Source of the DNA: Antennarius striatus
Taxonomy: Eukaryota; Chordata; Actinopteri; Lophiiformes; Antennariidae
DNA length: 64,000 nt
Assembly: GCF_040054535.1 (NCBI RefSeq)
Contig: NC_090783.1
Span: 273,501-337,500, forward strand
Reading direction: 5' to 3'
Made by a program: the position numbers and the translations under genes. Every line of letters starts with the position of its first letter. The first letter of the stretch is position 1. Under the pieces are notes generated by a model. The model was not told the origin of the DNA and did not search any database. It saw only the letters and a program-made list of their open reading frames with translations. Shown one piece after another: positions 46,503 to 64,000 of this stretch.

Positions 46503-49500
46503 ATGGCGGCGCAGGTGGAGCTGTGCTGTGTGGACAGTTTTCCGCCTCACCTGAGCCCTCTGGACGGGCTGATGCTGCGTTCTGAGCTGGGCTCGGTGTT
46601 CCGGAGCGCCGCCGACCCGCCGACGCTCCTCCTGAGCCCCCAGAGGCCCGACGGCTCCGCTCAGCCGGGGATTCTCCTGCTCGTCCACCCGGCCACGGAG
46701 GAGGAGCTGGCGGGCTGCTGGGCAGACACGTCCCCCGGGCGGGCGTCCGGCCGCCGGGTCCGGCTGTTCACCAGCCCGCTCTTCCTGCAGCACCACCGGC
46801 TCCAGCAGCTCGGCAGCACCGGCACCGCCCGGGTCCTGGAGCCCGTCAGTCTGGACCGGGTGGTGCTGGGAGCCCGCTGCTCGCTGCTCCGCCGGCCCGG
46901 AGCCCAGCTGCTCCCGGCCGCGCTGCTGGAGCTCTGCCGCCCGGGACGGTGGCTGCTGGCCCGGCGGGGAGACCCGCTGCTGGTCCCGGGGGGCAACCCG
47001 GGACAGGTGGGTCCAGAGGAGCCGGGACAGGTAGGTCCAGGTCCTGTTTATTTTTAGACACTCTGACCTTTAATGCTCTCGCGGGCCACGTCAGATGATG
47101 TGGAGGGCCACGTTTGGCCCCCGGGCCGTGAGTTTAAACTGGTGTTAAACCCACGTTAAACGTCACTGGTGATTTTGTTGTTGCCATGACGACAGGAGGT
47201 CACCTAAACACATGGTAGAGAGAGCATGACTGTGGAGCGGTGCTGACGTCACTATGACATCACTGATGACGTCACTGCGGTGCTTTCAGGTGCTGCTGAC
47301 GGTGTTGGACTGTAAACCCGTCGCTCAGGGACGGATCACCGCCGACACGTCTCTGGTTGTGACGGACTGGGACCCCCCAGAGCCCCCCACGCCCCGTGGA
47401 CCCCCCGCAGCCCGTGGCCCCCCCACCCTGTGCGTGTCAGACTTCGCTCAATTGGCCGACGGCCTCAGAGGGGGGCCGTCTCTCCTGGACAACAGGAAGC
47501 TGCTGGACGGGGGGCCGTGGGGGGGCCTGCAGGCGCTGGAGGGCCGGCTGGAGGTGCGGGTGGGGGACACGCACCGGTGGGCGGGGCTCCGAAGTCAGGG
47601 GGGCGTGTTCGTGGACGTGGACAGCTGTGTGTTTGTGGGGAAGCGGCTGCTGCTCCAGCTGGGGCTGTTCAACCAGGAGTGGGTGAGGCTGTGGAGGGGC
47701 GGGGCCTCCTCCAGAGGGGGCGGGGCCTCCTCTCAAAGGGGTGGGGCCCCCAGAGAGCGGCTGGTGTCGGTGCAGGTGGTGGATTCAGGACCGGAGCTGC
47801 AGCCGAACCAGGAGCACGGGGTCGTCTCCAGGAGCCTGTGGTTCAACCTGACAGGAGGCCACGCCCCTGACACGCCCCTCAGCGTCAGGGTCAAGGTTCA
47901 CACACACATACACACACACATAGAATACACACACACACACACACACACTAACATCACCTGTGTCTCAGAGGTGGAGTCCGTCTCCTGGTGGGCGGGGCTC
48001 TGATACACCCTGTCGCTGGGCGTGTCCCCCATGGGCCAGGGAGCTCCGCCTCCAGCCGGTGGTGACTCCGCCCCGCGGCGAGCGTCTGAGCTGCGACCAG
48101 CTGCTGTCAGAACATTTCAGCACGCCCAGGTCAGCTGACTACCGCTGAGGCTACGCTAACACGCTAGCAGTGAGCACGAGCTCACCTGTGCCTCCTCCCT
48201 GTCCCCCCCCTGCAGGCTGGTGTCAGTGGGGGACGTCCTGAGTGTCCCCGCAGGAGCCCCCCCTGAGCTGCAGGAGGCGTCAGAGGGCATCCACAGGTAC
48301 CGGCGCACACGAGACACCGGCGCAAGGGTGTGCAGGTGTGTCAGGTAAACACGTGATGATGTGGACGTGTTCAGTGACCTCTGACCTTTGACCCGTCAGG
48401 TGTCCGGTGCTGTTCTTCAGGGTGCAGGGGGTGTGTCCGTCCGCACCCAACCAGGAAGAGGGGGGAGGAGCTTTCCTGGCCGACCGACACCACACCTCAC
48501 TCTACCTGGTGACTTTTGACCCCGACCTGTGCTCCTGTTACCCCCGGTTCATCTGGACGGGTGAAAGGATCTCAGTCTGTTGTCCCGCCCCCAGGGCTTG
48601 TCCACCAACAGCAGCGTGCCCTGGCCTGTGGGCGGAGCTTCCGAGTGGAGCAGCCAATCGCCTGCAGGCCTCAGCCGGGCGGTGGAGGTCCTGAGCGCCG
48701 TCATCCTGCCGCACCTACGCCACAGGTAACGCCCTCAGCTTCACGGGCAGCGCTGGTGGGTCATGTGATCGGTTAAGTCACTTGTGTCCGGCTGTAGCTC
48801 CGCCCTCTCCGGCTGCACCGTCCTCCTTCACGGTCCGGCAGGAAGTGGGAAGGTGACGGCGGTGAGCGCCGTGAGCCGCCGGCTCAACCTGCACTTGCTG
48901 AAGGTATGCCGCGTCCCCCTGTTAGCGCCGCTAGCCGTTAGCGGTAGGCGTGGCCTGATGACGTGTCCTGTGCAGGTGGACGCCGTGGGGCTTTGCGCCG
49001 ACACGCCGGCGGCCGCTGAGGCGCGGCTGGCGGTGGCGCTGGAGCGGGCCGACGCCCTGCAGCCCTGCATCCTGCTGCTGAGGAACCTGCAGCTGCTGCT
49101 AGGGGGCGGAGCCGGGGGCGGGGCTGAGGAGGACGGGCGGCTCCACGGCGCCTTCTGCCAGCGGCTGGCCGCCGCCCCCCACAGGTGACCTCTGAACTCT
49201 GTGGTGTTTAGCGTCAGCACGCGCTCGGTACGCCCGGGGTCACGTGTCACTGTGTCTCCAGCGTGGTTGTCGTGGCGACGGTCCGCAGGAGGCGGGACCT
49301 GGCTGCGGGCGTTACAGCGGCGTTCGTCCACCAGGTGGCGCTGGAGGAGCCGACCGCCGAGCAGCGGCTCGCCGCGCTGGATCACCTGACCAGGGACCTG
49401 GAGCTGGACCCCGACATCAGCCTGGAGCGGCTGTCCAGGGTCACTGCGGTAGGACCGGACCAGTAGAGACCAGTAGGGACCAGTAGGGACCAGTAGAGAC

Positions 49501-52170
49501 CAGTAGGGACCAGTAGAGATCAGAAAGGACCAGAAGGGACCAGTAGGGACCAGAAGGGACCAGAAGGGACCAGTAGAGACCAGTAGGGACCAGTAGAGAT
49601 CAGAAGGGACCAGTAGGGACCAGAAGGGACCAGTAGGGACCAGAAGGGACCAGAAGGGACCAGTACAACCAGTCCAGAACTGTCCTGATTCTCTTTAGGG
49701 CTTCCAGCTGGGGGAGCTGAGGGTTCTGCTGGTGGGGGCGGGTCGCTCCGCCTGCAGGAGGCTCCGTCAGTCCTGGTGAGTCCTGGACGAGGTTTAGCCG
49801 CGCCTCCGAAGTCCCTCTGCTGACCTCCTACCCCTGACCTCTGCTCCCTGCTGCCCCCCCAGCGCCGGGCAGAGGGAGGAGGACCTGTGCTCCAGCGGGG
49901 TGACCCTCCAGGACCAGGACTTCAGCCGTGCCTTGGAGACGCTGCAGGACGCCCGCTCCAGCGCCGTCGGCGCGCCCAAGGTGACCCCCCGCCCCCCGGG
50001 TGTGGCCCCGCCCCCTTGAAGCCGCCGGCGCTAACCTCTGACGTGTTTCAGATCCCGGACGTGCGCTGGGAGGATGTGGGGGGGCTGCAGCGGGTGAGGG
50101 GGGAGGTCCTGGACACGGTCCAGCTGCCCCTGCTGACCCCCCAGCTCCGGGCCCCCGGCCTGACGCGCACCGGCCTGCTGCTCTACGGCCCCCCCGGCAC
50201 CGGAAAGACCCTGCTGGCCAAAGCCGTGGCCACCGAGTGCTCCATGACCTTCCTCAGGTAGGCCCCGCCTCCTGGCCGTCACCGTGGAGACGTGTGACCG
50301 TCACCGTGACGACCGTCTGTCTGCTTCAGCGTTAAAGGGCCGGAGCTCCTCAACATGTACGTGGGGCAGAGCGAGGAGAACGTCCGGGCAGGTGGGTACC
50401 AGGGGGGTGTCCGGGTCCGACCCGGAGCAGGCGTCTGATTGGTCGAACGGGATCAGCGTTCTGATTGGCCGACCCGTGTCTGCAGTGTTCCACAGAGCGC
50501 GCTCAGCGGCGCCCTGCGTCGTCTTCTTCGACGAGCTGGACTCCCTGGCCCCCAGCAGGGGGCGGAGTGGAGACTCTGGAGGCGTGATGGACAGGTGGGT
50601 ACTGCCCCCTTTGTCACCTGACTCCTCCTCCTCTGACCCGCCCAGTTAAAGGAGCGGACGCCCGGCGCCGCTGTGGGGGTGTTGCTGTTCTGCTGGTCCA
50701 GGATCAATAAAGTTGTGTTGAACTCCTCCAGGGTCGTCTCCCAGCTGCTGGCCGAACTCGACGCCCTGCAGGCGTCAGCGGGCGTGTTCGTGATCGGAGC
50801 CACCAACCGCCCGGATCTGCTGGACCAATCACTGCTGAGGCCCGGCAGGTCAGAGGTCACACGTGTGTGTCTGTGTGTGTGTGCGTGTGTGAGACCCGGA
50901 CCGGCTGCTGGACCTGGACCCGGTTGGTTTGGCGTTATCAGCTGTCAGGTGATCATGTGACCACCCCCCAGGTTTGACAAGCTGGTCTACGTTGGACTCA
51001 ATGAGGACCGGGCGTCTCAGCTGCAGGTCCTCCAGGCCGTCCTCAGGAAGTAAGAGCCCTGCCCCCGACCATCCTGGACCGCGTCTCATTCTGATCCGGT
51101 CGGTCGGTTCAGATCTAACCGACCCCTGATTGGGTCTCCAGGTTCCAGTTGGACTCGGATGTGGACCTGCAGGAGATCCTGGACCAGTGTCCGGCTCATA
51201 TGACTGGTGCCGACCTCTACGCCCTCTGCTCCGACGCCATGACGGCCGCCATCAAGAGGAAGGTCGCCCTCATCTGTGACGGTAAGACCACATGGAGGCG
51301 GTCCTGGAGGCGGGGCCGGGGTTTGGAGGCAGGACAGGGGTCTGGACTGGGGGGGGTCGCTTTATTCAGGATCTGGTTCATTGAGTTCTGAAACCATCCA
51401 GGTCCCTGTCTGGAACAATTAGTATGTACTAACTAGTATATACTAACTACTATTCACTAACCAGTATGTACTAACTAGTATGTACCAATCAGTATGTACC
51501 AATTACTATGTACTAACTGATGTGTACTTGCTACCATGTACCACCAATTAGTACATACTGACTGGTATGTAGTATTTAGTATGTCTAGTATACTATGTGC
51601 TAACTAGTATGCACTAGTTAGTATGTACCAACAACTACATACTAACCAGTATGTACCAACTACTACGTACTAACTAGTATGTAGTAACTAGTATGTATCA
51701 GCTAGTATGTACTAATATAGCAATTACTAACTAGTATGTACTAGCATGTGCTAACTAGTATGTACTTACTAGTATTAACTCTGAAGTTAATACTATCATT
51801 TAGTGTGTACTAACTTGTATTGCCAACTAAGTACTTTATTGGTAATTGGGTGACATTTTTCCTAACTATTGCTGCCCTGACAGCAGTGTGTAGTACATAA
51901 ATACTAGCTAGTATGTACTATCCAGCAGTACGTAGAACACATACAATCCCCTCTGGTAATTAAGTCATTGGTGTTTTCACTGCAGAGCAAACCTTTAATA
52001 GTTTAATAATAGTTTATTGAACCCCTCCCTCAGGTCTGGACTCCCAGAATTCCCCTCTCCTCGTCTCCGGACAGGATTTCTCCGCCGCCTTGAGGAGCTT
52101 CAGGCCGTCGGTGTCGGAGCGGGAGCTGCTGCGGTACCAGGACCTCCACCAGAGGCTCACGGCCTGCTAG
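46503..52170 (+). CDS. pex6: Peroxisomal AAA+ ATPase PEX6, complete, 18 exons, about 1045 aa
   Basis: Partner of PEX1 in the motor that recycles the PEX5 import receptor. Exons: 46503-47006 (or 47030), 47290-47889/47895, 47969-48129, 48216-48296, 48400-48508, 48595-48725, 48798-48903, 48976-49184, 49262-49448, 49699-49775, 49863-49980, 50052-50257, 50330-50391, 50486-50594, 50732-50848, 50972-51049, 51142-51281, 52034-52170. D2 is canonical: Walker A GPPGTGKT, Walker [47 protein letters not shown]1 Walker A reads GPAGSGKV, lacking the usual Thr/Ser. ATG 46503 sits in CAAGATGGCGGC (strong context, YY1-like); an in-frame ATG lies 5 codons upstream. Exon 2/3 junction is the least certain. AATAAA at 52226-52231. 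Human PEX6 is 980 aa and lies near TTBK1. Confidence 0.95.
47070..47165. mobile_element. Short hAT-like repeat terminus in pex6 intron 1
   Basis: GGCCACGTTTGGCCCCCGG then GCCGTGAGTTTAAACTGG is the inverted counterpart of the fragment at 9740. Only the end is present. Confidence 0.45.
49450..49682 (+). repeat. GGACCAGTAGGGACCAGAA minisatellite in pex6 intron 9
   Basis: About 20 copies of a 10-bp core GGGACCAGTA / GGGACCAGAA, beginning right after the exon 9 donor (GTAGGACCGGACCAGTAG). Confidence 0.93.
51415..51960 (+). repeat. ACTAGTATGTACTA-type repeat in last pex6 intron
   Basis: Degenerate 10-15 bp units of TAGTATGTACTAACTAG occupy most of the 750-bp final intron. Confidence 0.75.
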
Positions 52171-52231
52171 AAGATCTTCATCACCAGAGAGGAAGACTGG
52201 AGGCCCCGCCCCCTAACGCTCTGTAAATAAA

Positions 52232-53286
52232 CACCTGAAGAAAATCTATAAACAACATGGAATCCTGACCTTTGACCCGCGTTTCTGTCTGGAGTCCGTC
52301 CTGACCAGCCTGAGACCAGATTAGCTTATGTTAGCCAATGGTAGCTAGTTTCAGACAATCCTAGCTAGTATTAGGTTATGTTAGCTAGTATTAGCTGATC
52401 TTAGCTAATGTTAGCTAACTAGTGCACACTCACCATTATGTCACAGCAAACAAACAAACAAACAAACAAACAAACAAACACAACAAAGGGATTTTGTTTC
52501 AAAACTCATTTTAAATACTTTGTGGAAAAAACAAAGTTTGACAAAAGTCTCATTTTGTCGATGAACGTTTGTTGTTGACGTCAACAGGAAGTAAACCCTC
52601 TCCACCTCCAAGCTGATTGGCTGCCTTGTTTCTGTTTGAGGTCATGTGATCAACGGTTGAATGTTTGTGTGACAGAGGGAGGGGGGGCGTCCGGGCGAGT
52701 TCTACCAGGAAGCGTGAGCCGGAACCGGAGACCGCCCCGGGGCTCAGTGGGGGGTCGGGGGGTCCTGGTTCCTGGGGTTCGTTGCTGGGACACAGATCTG
52801 ACGGTGGGGGGGTCCCGTCGTCCTTCATGTGTAACGGCCGACCCGGTCCGGTCCGGACTCAGGTGAAGTGGGGCATCCGGCTGCAGGTTCTGGGACACAC
52901 GGGACATTTTTAAAGTGGGTTTCCTTGACAACCACAAGCTGAACAACACCTGACAGCTACGTTAGCAGCGTTACGTTAGCTTCAGAAGGCTAACAGGCTG
53001 CTAGTTGTAGCTAAACTTCTCAAATACTGAACTGCTGCCTTTCCCCAAACGTACTGGAGTCCAGTTAGCGGCTAATGAGTCCGGAGCTAATCCTGATCGA
53101 TCGATTGATCGTTTCGTTAGCAATACACAGTCAGATGCATCTTGGCTTTTGGTTGCATGTGAAGCTAAAGCGTTAGCATGTACACAAAGTCTGCAGACAT
53201 TTGGAGGAACACCAAAATAAAAATGTAGCCTTAGCTTCTGTGGCATGCTAACGCTGTTAGCTTAGCTCCCGTACTGACCTGGTAAC
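52232..53286. other. pex6 downstream intergenic region
   Basis: Contains a (CAAA)n run (52446-52480) and a GC-rich 250-bp block (52665-52915) that is open in several frames on both strands. I could not choose a frame or find agreeing splice sites. The rest is GCTAAC-rich filler. Confidence 0.45.
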
Positions 53287-53433
53287 TTTATTGACACTCT
53301 TTGTCCAAGTGAGTCTAAAAGCGTTAGCAGCCTGTTAGCACACGTGAACACAGGAATCTTGAGGCTTGGTGGCGCGTTGGGATGTGTGCTAACGTCGTTA
53401 GCTTAGCATGCCCCACCTAGCATTATTTACCGC

Positions 53434-54747
53434 TTACGTGGCCTTGGCTACTTTGGTGCGCTTCATGCGTTTCCTCCTCATCAGGGTCACCTGGGGCCTC
53501 TTCAGCCCGGCGATCAGCAGCAGCAGGCGGGGCCGCGACTTGGTGAGCCAGCTTCTCAGTAGCGTCCCCTTGGGAAACCTGCAGGAACAGCAGCGTTAGC
53601 ATCCCCGGCTAACGTTAGCATGCTAGCGGAGTCTGTTCACACCAGTTAAATGCATTATAACAAGGTTTTTGATGCTAACGCTAACGTGTTTACCGTTGCA
53701 AGACTGACAGACCAATCAGTGATCAGCTGATCACACACTGACCAATCCGACCACAGGACTCAGGTGATTGGAGGTTTGACCAGCCAATCAGGATCAGTCG
53801 AGTGGAGCTGGACCTGAAAATATCCCCAAAACCAGAACATGATCCAGAACCCATAGGGGGTTCTGGTCCAGAACCGTCAGCATCCTCAGAAGCTGCTGAT
53901 GGAGATCTAGAACCTGATTGGACGAAGTTAACCATGTGACCGTTACAGCTGCTTTCCTCCATCAGCTCCACCTTCAAATGGAGCTGTTTGACTGGAGGTC
54001 CTGTTGCTCCGCCCTGAACAGGAAGTGTCTGTTAGCTTCCTGATTAGCATCGCTAGCAGCACAGACTGGACTAGTTTGATGTCAACATGATGGAAGAACA
54101 GAGATGATGTCATCACTGGGATGACATCACACCCGTCCAAATGCCCCAGATCAAAACACTAGTCACCAGTTAAACCAGTCCAGTCGGACCCGTTTGAACT
54201 GGTCGTGTTGTTGTTTATGCTTCCTGAAGCGCTGTGACCTCACAGGAGGCGGGGCTGACCCCAGGTGAGGTCACAACCCCTGGTGGTCCAGCGTCCTTCA
54301 GCGACAGATTCTCAGAACAGAAGATCAGATTCTTCTTCTCCTGACGTGAACTCTGACCTCCAGTCAGAACAGCAGGCAGCGCCTCAGCCAATCAGAGCAC
54401 AGCTAGCGTTAGCCGCAGCGTCTTTTGTGTGGACTGCTCCTTTGTGCTGCCGGAGCAAAGCAGAGGGATCCAGCAACGCGTGGGGGGGCAGCTCATTGTT
54501 GGGGGGTAGGGGGGGCTCAGCGCAGCGAGGCTAACGTGTTTGTGCAGCAAGCCCCTCCCCCGCCCTCTGCCCCCCCCTCCAGGTGAACCGGAGCTACTTC
54601 TCTCTTGAAGGCGCTGCCTGGTGTCCGGGGCTCGTGGGTTTTCTTGGCCCTGCTCTTTGTCTGACCGGCGCTCTGACCTTTACCCCTCTGGCCGCCGCCC
54701 CCCTGGCCTTCACCCGCCCAGGCGTCCGCTGTCTTTCTTGTCTTCAT
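53434..54747 (-). CDS. Unrecognised 4-exon gene, predicted 195 aa basic protein
   Basis: Proposed exons 5'-3': 54598-54747 (ATG, 150 nt), 54260-54352 (93 nt), 53814-54013 (200 nt), 53434-53578 (145 nt, TAA). Phases 0/0/2 all agree and total 588 nt. A - strand AATAAA (TTTATT at 53287-53292) follows the stop by about 145 bp. N-terminus MKTRKTADAW is followed by a Gly/Lys-rich segment with SRAKKTHEPRTPG. The third exon has VKQLHLKVELMEESS and a Ser/Gly/Pro-rich acidic part. The last exon is compact and basic: GTLLRSWLTKSRPRLLLLIA, then KRPQVTLMRRKRMKRTK. No membrane span or enzyme motif is obvious; the C-terminus could be a nuclear localisation signal. I do not recognise the family. The last two exons are better supported than the first two. 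Confidence 0.6.
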
Positions 54748-54884
54748 GGCAAACAGACGACCATCAGCGACGTCACAAATGCCCCGGTGGGGCGACCCGA
54801 CTCGCCCTGTGGGGCGTTCAGGGTCGCCTGCTCACACCCACACGTTTACATCAGTTTAAAACCACCAGCCTCACCCCCCCACGG

Positions 54885-54912
54885 CGACACACACACACAC
54901 ACACACACACCC
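54885..54912. repeat. Short (CA)n run
   Basis: Thirteen or so CA units in otherwise GC-rich intergenic sequence upstream of the unrecognised gene. Confidence 0.9.
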
Positions 54913-54947
54913 CGGCTCTTACCAGTTGACCCCACACATTTGTCAGC

Positions 54948-56215
54948 TTCTGCCCCGCGGCGCTGCGGGGGCTCACATATGACCCGGCGCCGCCCGACTA
55001 GAAGCTTCAGGCGACGCCCAAACACACACAATGGGAGGCCGGGGGGCGGGGCTTCAGAGCGGAGGGTCCACTCAGCACTTCTGACAGGCCCAAGGACACG
55101 CAGCCAATCAGGGCGCAGACCGCTGTTACCATGACAACCAGAGTAGACCAGGAGGGGAGGGGGCACCAGGTGGAAAGTAATCGAGTACTTTTACTCACTA
55201 TTAAAAAGACTAAGCCAATAAACAATAATACATAAATAAAAAACACCAATAATTAAACACAAAACAATGTTGTCATTATTATCAATTAAACAATAAACTC
55301 ATTTAATAAAATAAATAGTAGAGATAATAATAAATAAATGATAATAAATAAATGATAATATATAAATAATAGAGATAATACTAAATAATAATAACTCACA
55401 AAACTCAAGAACAATATTTTTGATGTGTGAATATAACTACATTCTGATAACATGATATAAGTTAACAATATGTTTACAATATGTGAATATGTAAATTTCA
55501 TATGTTGCAGATGTTAATGTGTACGTATATTATTAACTATTTATGATTGACCCCCCCCCACTGTGGGACAATAAAGGTTTATTATTATTATTATAAATGA
55601 CAATAATAAATTAATTAATAATAAAAACAAATTGATCAGCTACATTAAAATAAATAATAGAGAACAGAATGAAAACTATTGATTAATGATTGATTGGGGT
55701 TTATTGATCATATTGATCCTGATTGACTTTTATCTTTCTCTAACTTTATTAATATTAAACGTTACTGGAATAGTTCTCAAGTGATTCCAGCTGCTAGCTG
55801 CATTAGTGTAGCATTTAGCATGTGAGGCGTCGCCACGGTGATGATGTTTAATTAATTATTGGTTTGATTTAATCAATAATTGATTGAATGAACAGAATTT
55901 TGTTCCTTGTTTTTGTTTTTTTTGACTCTCAGGAAAACATCAAACCTGAGGGGGGGCTGTGGCACGGGGGGGGGGGGGGGGCTGTGGTATGGGGGGGGCT
56001 GTCAGGCATGTCAGCCTCAGACTGCAGAGGGGGGGGGTCCAGCTGGCACTGCAATGCAGAACATCTGAGGACAAAGAGGGAGGAGGGGTATGGGGGGGGG
56101 GCGGAGCTGCTGACTGAGGAGCTTCAGGGATTGGCCGTCGTCGTGGAGACGATCCAGACAAAGATGATGAAGATGAACAGAGGAATGAAGACAGCAGAGC
56201 TTCAAACTATAAAAC
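54948..56215. other. Intergenic AT-rich block (55190-55880) and G-homopolymer block (55950-56100)
   Basis: The AT block is dominated by ATAATAAATAA-like sequence. The later block has several runs of 7-13 G. No gene was recognised. A - strand AATAAA (TTTATT at 56216-56221) at its right edge could end the kcnh1 3' UTR. Confidence 0.5.
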
Positions 56216-56694
56216 TTTATTGACTCCGTCCTCCTGACGGTGAACACAGGTTTGTTCTCCTGGTGGGGGGGTTCCACCGGAACACGGTCTCTACATGCAG
56301 ACGGGGCCGTTACGTACACGTGACCGACGGGGGGAGGGGAGACACAGAGGGTGGAGGGGCGACATAGAAGGGGGGGGCCACAGAAGCGTCTGTTTCGACT
56401 CTTTAAATAAAGTTTCACGTCCTGTGGAGACGACGCAGCGGCGCTCCAGGGTCAGGGACTCTGATTGGTCGGTGTGAATCACAGTGCTGACAGTCACATG
56501 GACACAGATGACATCACACCTAAAACACAACACAACATGAGCCCCGATTGGTCGGTTCAGACACACCTCCACGCGCCAGACAGTTAGCATGTAAGCTAAC
56601 GCTGTGCTACGAACAGACCTGGAGGCGGAGCTAATCCAGACGGAGATCATCAATCAATCAATCAACTTTTAGATCATGTTTACAAATGAAACAC

Positions 56695-56875
56695 CACTGG
56701 GGGTGGGGTCAGGGTGGGGTTAGGGTGGGTTTTAGGGTGGGGTCAGGGTGGGTTTTAGGGTGGGGTCAGGGTGGGTTTTAGGGTGGGGTCAGGGTGGGTT
56801 TTAGGGTGGGGTCAGGGTGGGTTTTAGGGTGGGGTCAGGGTGGGGTCAGGGTGAGTTTTAGGGTGGGGCTACATT
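56695..56875. repeat. GGGTGGGGTCAGGGTGGGT repeat
   Basis: About seven copies of a 23-bp G-rich unit (GGTCAGGGTGGG plus TTTTAGGGTGG), probably in the kcnh1 3' UTR or flank. It is G-quadruplex-prone on the + strand. Confidence 0.9.
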
Positions 56876-57154
56876 TGACTAGAAGACTCGGTCCCAGCTA
56901 GAGGGCGTAACCTGATGGACGGCCTCAGCCAATCACAGTCAGGAGGTCATGTGGTCTTTACTTAAAGGGTTCTGACTCCAGGACTGGAACCGTTCCCTCA
57001 GTTCAAACATGTGACCGACCCGACCAATGAGATGAGCTGAACACGATCAGCTGACCAGAGCAGTCTCTGTGATGGAGGCACAGATGAGGAAGACGAAGTC
57101 CTGCGAGCCAATCACAGCTCAGGTGAAGAACCCAGGTCCTGGATGTGTTTTGGT

Positions 57155-57392
57155 GCATTCAGGTTCAGGTTCAGGTTCAGGTTCAGGTTCAGGTTCAGGT
57201 TTAGGTTTAGGTTTAGGTTTAGGTTCAGGTTCAGGTTCAGGTTCAGGTTCAGGTTTAGGTTCAGGTTTAGGTTCAGGTTTTGGGTTCAGGTTTGGGTTCA
57301 GATTTGGGTTCAGTTTCAGGTTCAGGTTCAGGTTCAGGTTCAGATTTGGGTTCAGGTTCAGGTTCAGATTCAGGTTTGGGTTCAGGTTCACC
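57155..57392. repeat. (GGTTCA/GGTTTA)n hexamer array downstream of kcnh1
   Basis: About 40 hexamers with variants GGTTTG and GATTTG. The alternating open frames through it are artefacts. Confidence 0.93.
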
Positions 57393-57552
57393 CTGAACTG
57401 GCTCCCCTCCGGTCCCGTTGGGGCGGTTCAGGGGTGATTATTGCTGTCATCTTGAGGTCTGGAGGTTTGGAACCGGAGTTCCAGAAGTCCAGCGTGGTTC
57501 CGCCCCCCACCCCTGAAGGGTGCCGGGTTCCGGTGGCCCGACCCCGTCAGGC

Positions 57553-63479
<5,927 letters not shown>

Positions 63480-64000
63480 CTGACAGGAAGTAGAGGGGCG
63501 GGTCAGCCAGGGGCGAGGGGCGGGGTCGACAACAACAACCAGAACTAACAGCTGCTTCCTCCCCTGTGGTTCAGGAGGAAGAGGAAGGAAAGAGGAAGAT
63601 GCCCCTGGATGTATCAATCAATGACCCCGCCCCTTGACAGGAACATGATTGGCTATTGATCAGGACCTCCTCCTCACTTTCAGAGGGGATCATGTGATCA
63701 CAGGCTGTGAACCCAATCAGATCCCGATCAGAACCTGGTCTGATCCGGAGTCTTGATGGCGAGCGGGTTCTGAACCAGAGGGCATCAGAATCCTGGACTG
63801 TTTCTTGTCTCTTGGCTCCGCCCCAGTCATGTGACCCGGTGCTGGCAGAGTCATCAGACCTGGAGGCTCTACGGCGCCGGCCCGTCCTCCAGGATACGGG
63901 TCACGGGTTCAGTTCAGTGTTACCATGGTGACGACGAGGTTGACTGAGGAAAGCACTGGAGGGCGACGCCCACTTTGATGACAGGAGCAGAGTCCATCCA
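63480..64000 (-). other. kcnh1 upstream intron, no exon recognised
   Basis: I looked for the preceding EAG-linker exon ending in SRLAE and did not find it here, so the next 5' exon lies outside the window. Confidence 0.5.

Overview
The window is vertebrate nuclear DNA, almost certainly a percomorph teleost with a compact genome. It has short introns, GC-rich exons with GT-AG boundaries, abundant GTTAGC/GCTAAC-type filler, very many micro- and minisatellites, and proteins that align over long stretches with vertebrate families. There is no sign of bacterial, viral or organellar sequence. All protein calls come from reading translations against remembered family members; no search was run.

Layout, left to right. 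(1) 1-2645 (+): C-terminal half of a classical calpain large subunit. It is tail-to-tail with (2) aars2, 3103-10562 (-), a complete 22-exon mitochondrial alanyl-tRNA synthetase whose exon phases close to 1000 aa. (3) 10.6-12.2 kb: dispersed-repeat block. (4) 12934-14109 (+): intronless coding exon of a PGAP4/TMEM246-type GPI-anchor GalNAc transferase. (5) 15534-21501 (+): complete 19-exon two-pore channel, most like TPC3, 758 aa, with a minor-spliceosome AT-AC intron. (6) 22.3-42.55 kb (+): ttbk1 (tau-tubulin kinase 1), with a GC-rich promoter, a long 15-coding-exon form (about 1203 aa) and an alternative last exon giving about 738 aa. A coding-like terminal exon of unknown identity lies antisense inside its largest intron. 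(7) 42.6-46.5 kb: minisatellites, a 1.2 kb DNA transposon, and GA/TA microsatellites. (8) 46503-52170 (+): pex6, peroxisomal AAA+ ATPase, 18 exons. (9) 53434-54747 (-): an unrecognised 4-exon gene (195 aa) whose phases all agree. (10) 57553-63479 (-): S1-to-C-terminus part of an EAG potassium channel (kcnh1-type); its N-terminal exons lie beyond 64000.

The calpain-aars2-ttbk1-pex6 set matches genes that sit close together on human 6p21.1 (CAPN11, AARS2, TTBK1, PEX6), so this is a conserved neighbourhood rather than an operon. The products act in unrelated places: mitochondrial translation, Golgi GPI remodelling, endolysosomal ion flux, tau phosphorylation, peroxisome import and neuronal K+ current.

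The most distinctive features are two U12-type introns (one AT-AC), a splice donor copied 13 times as a minisatellite, tandem repeats pressed against many splice sites, the unrecognised 4-exon gene, and the antisense exon within ttbk1.
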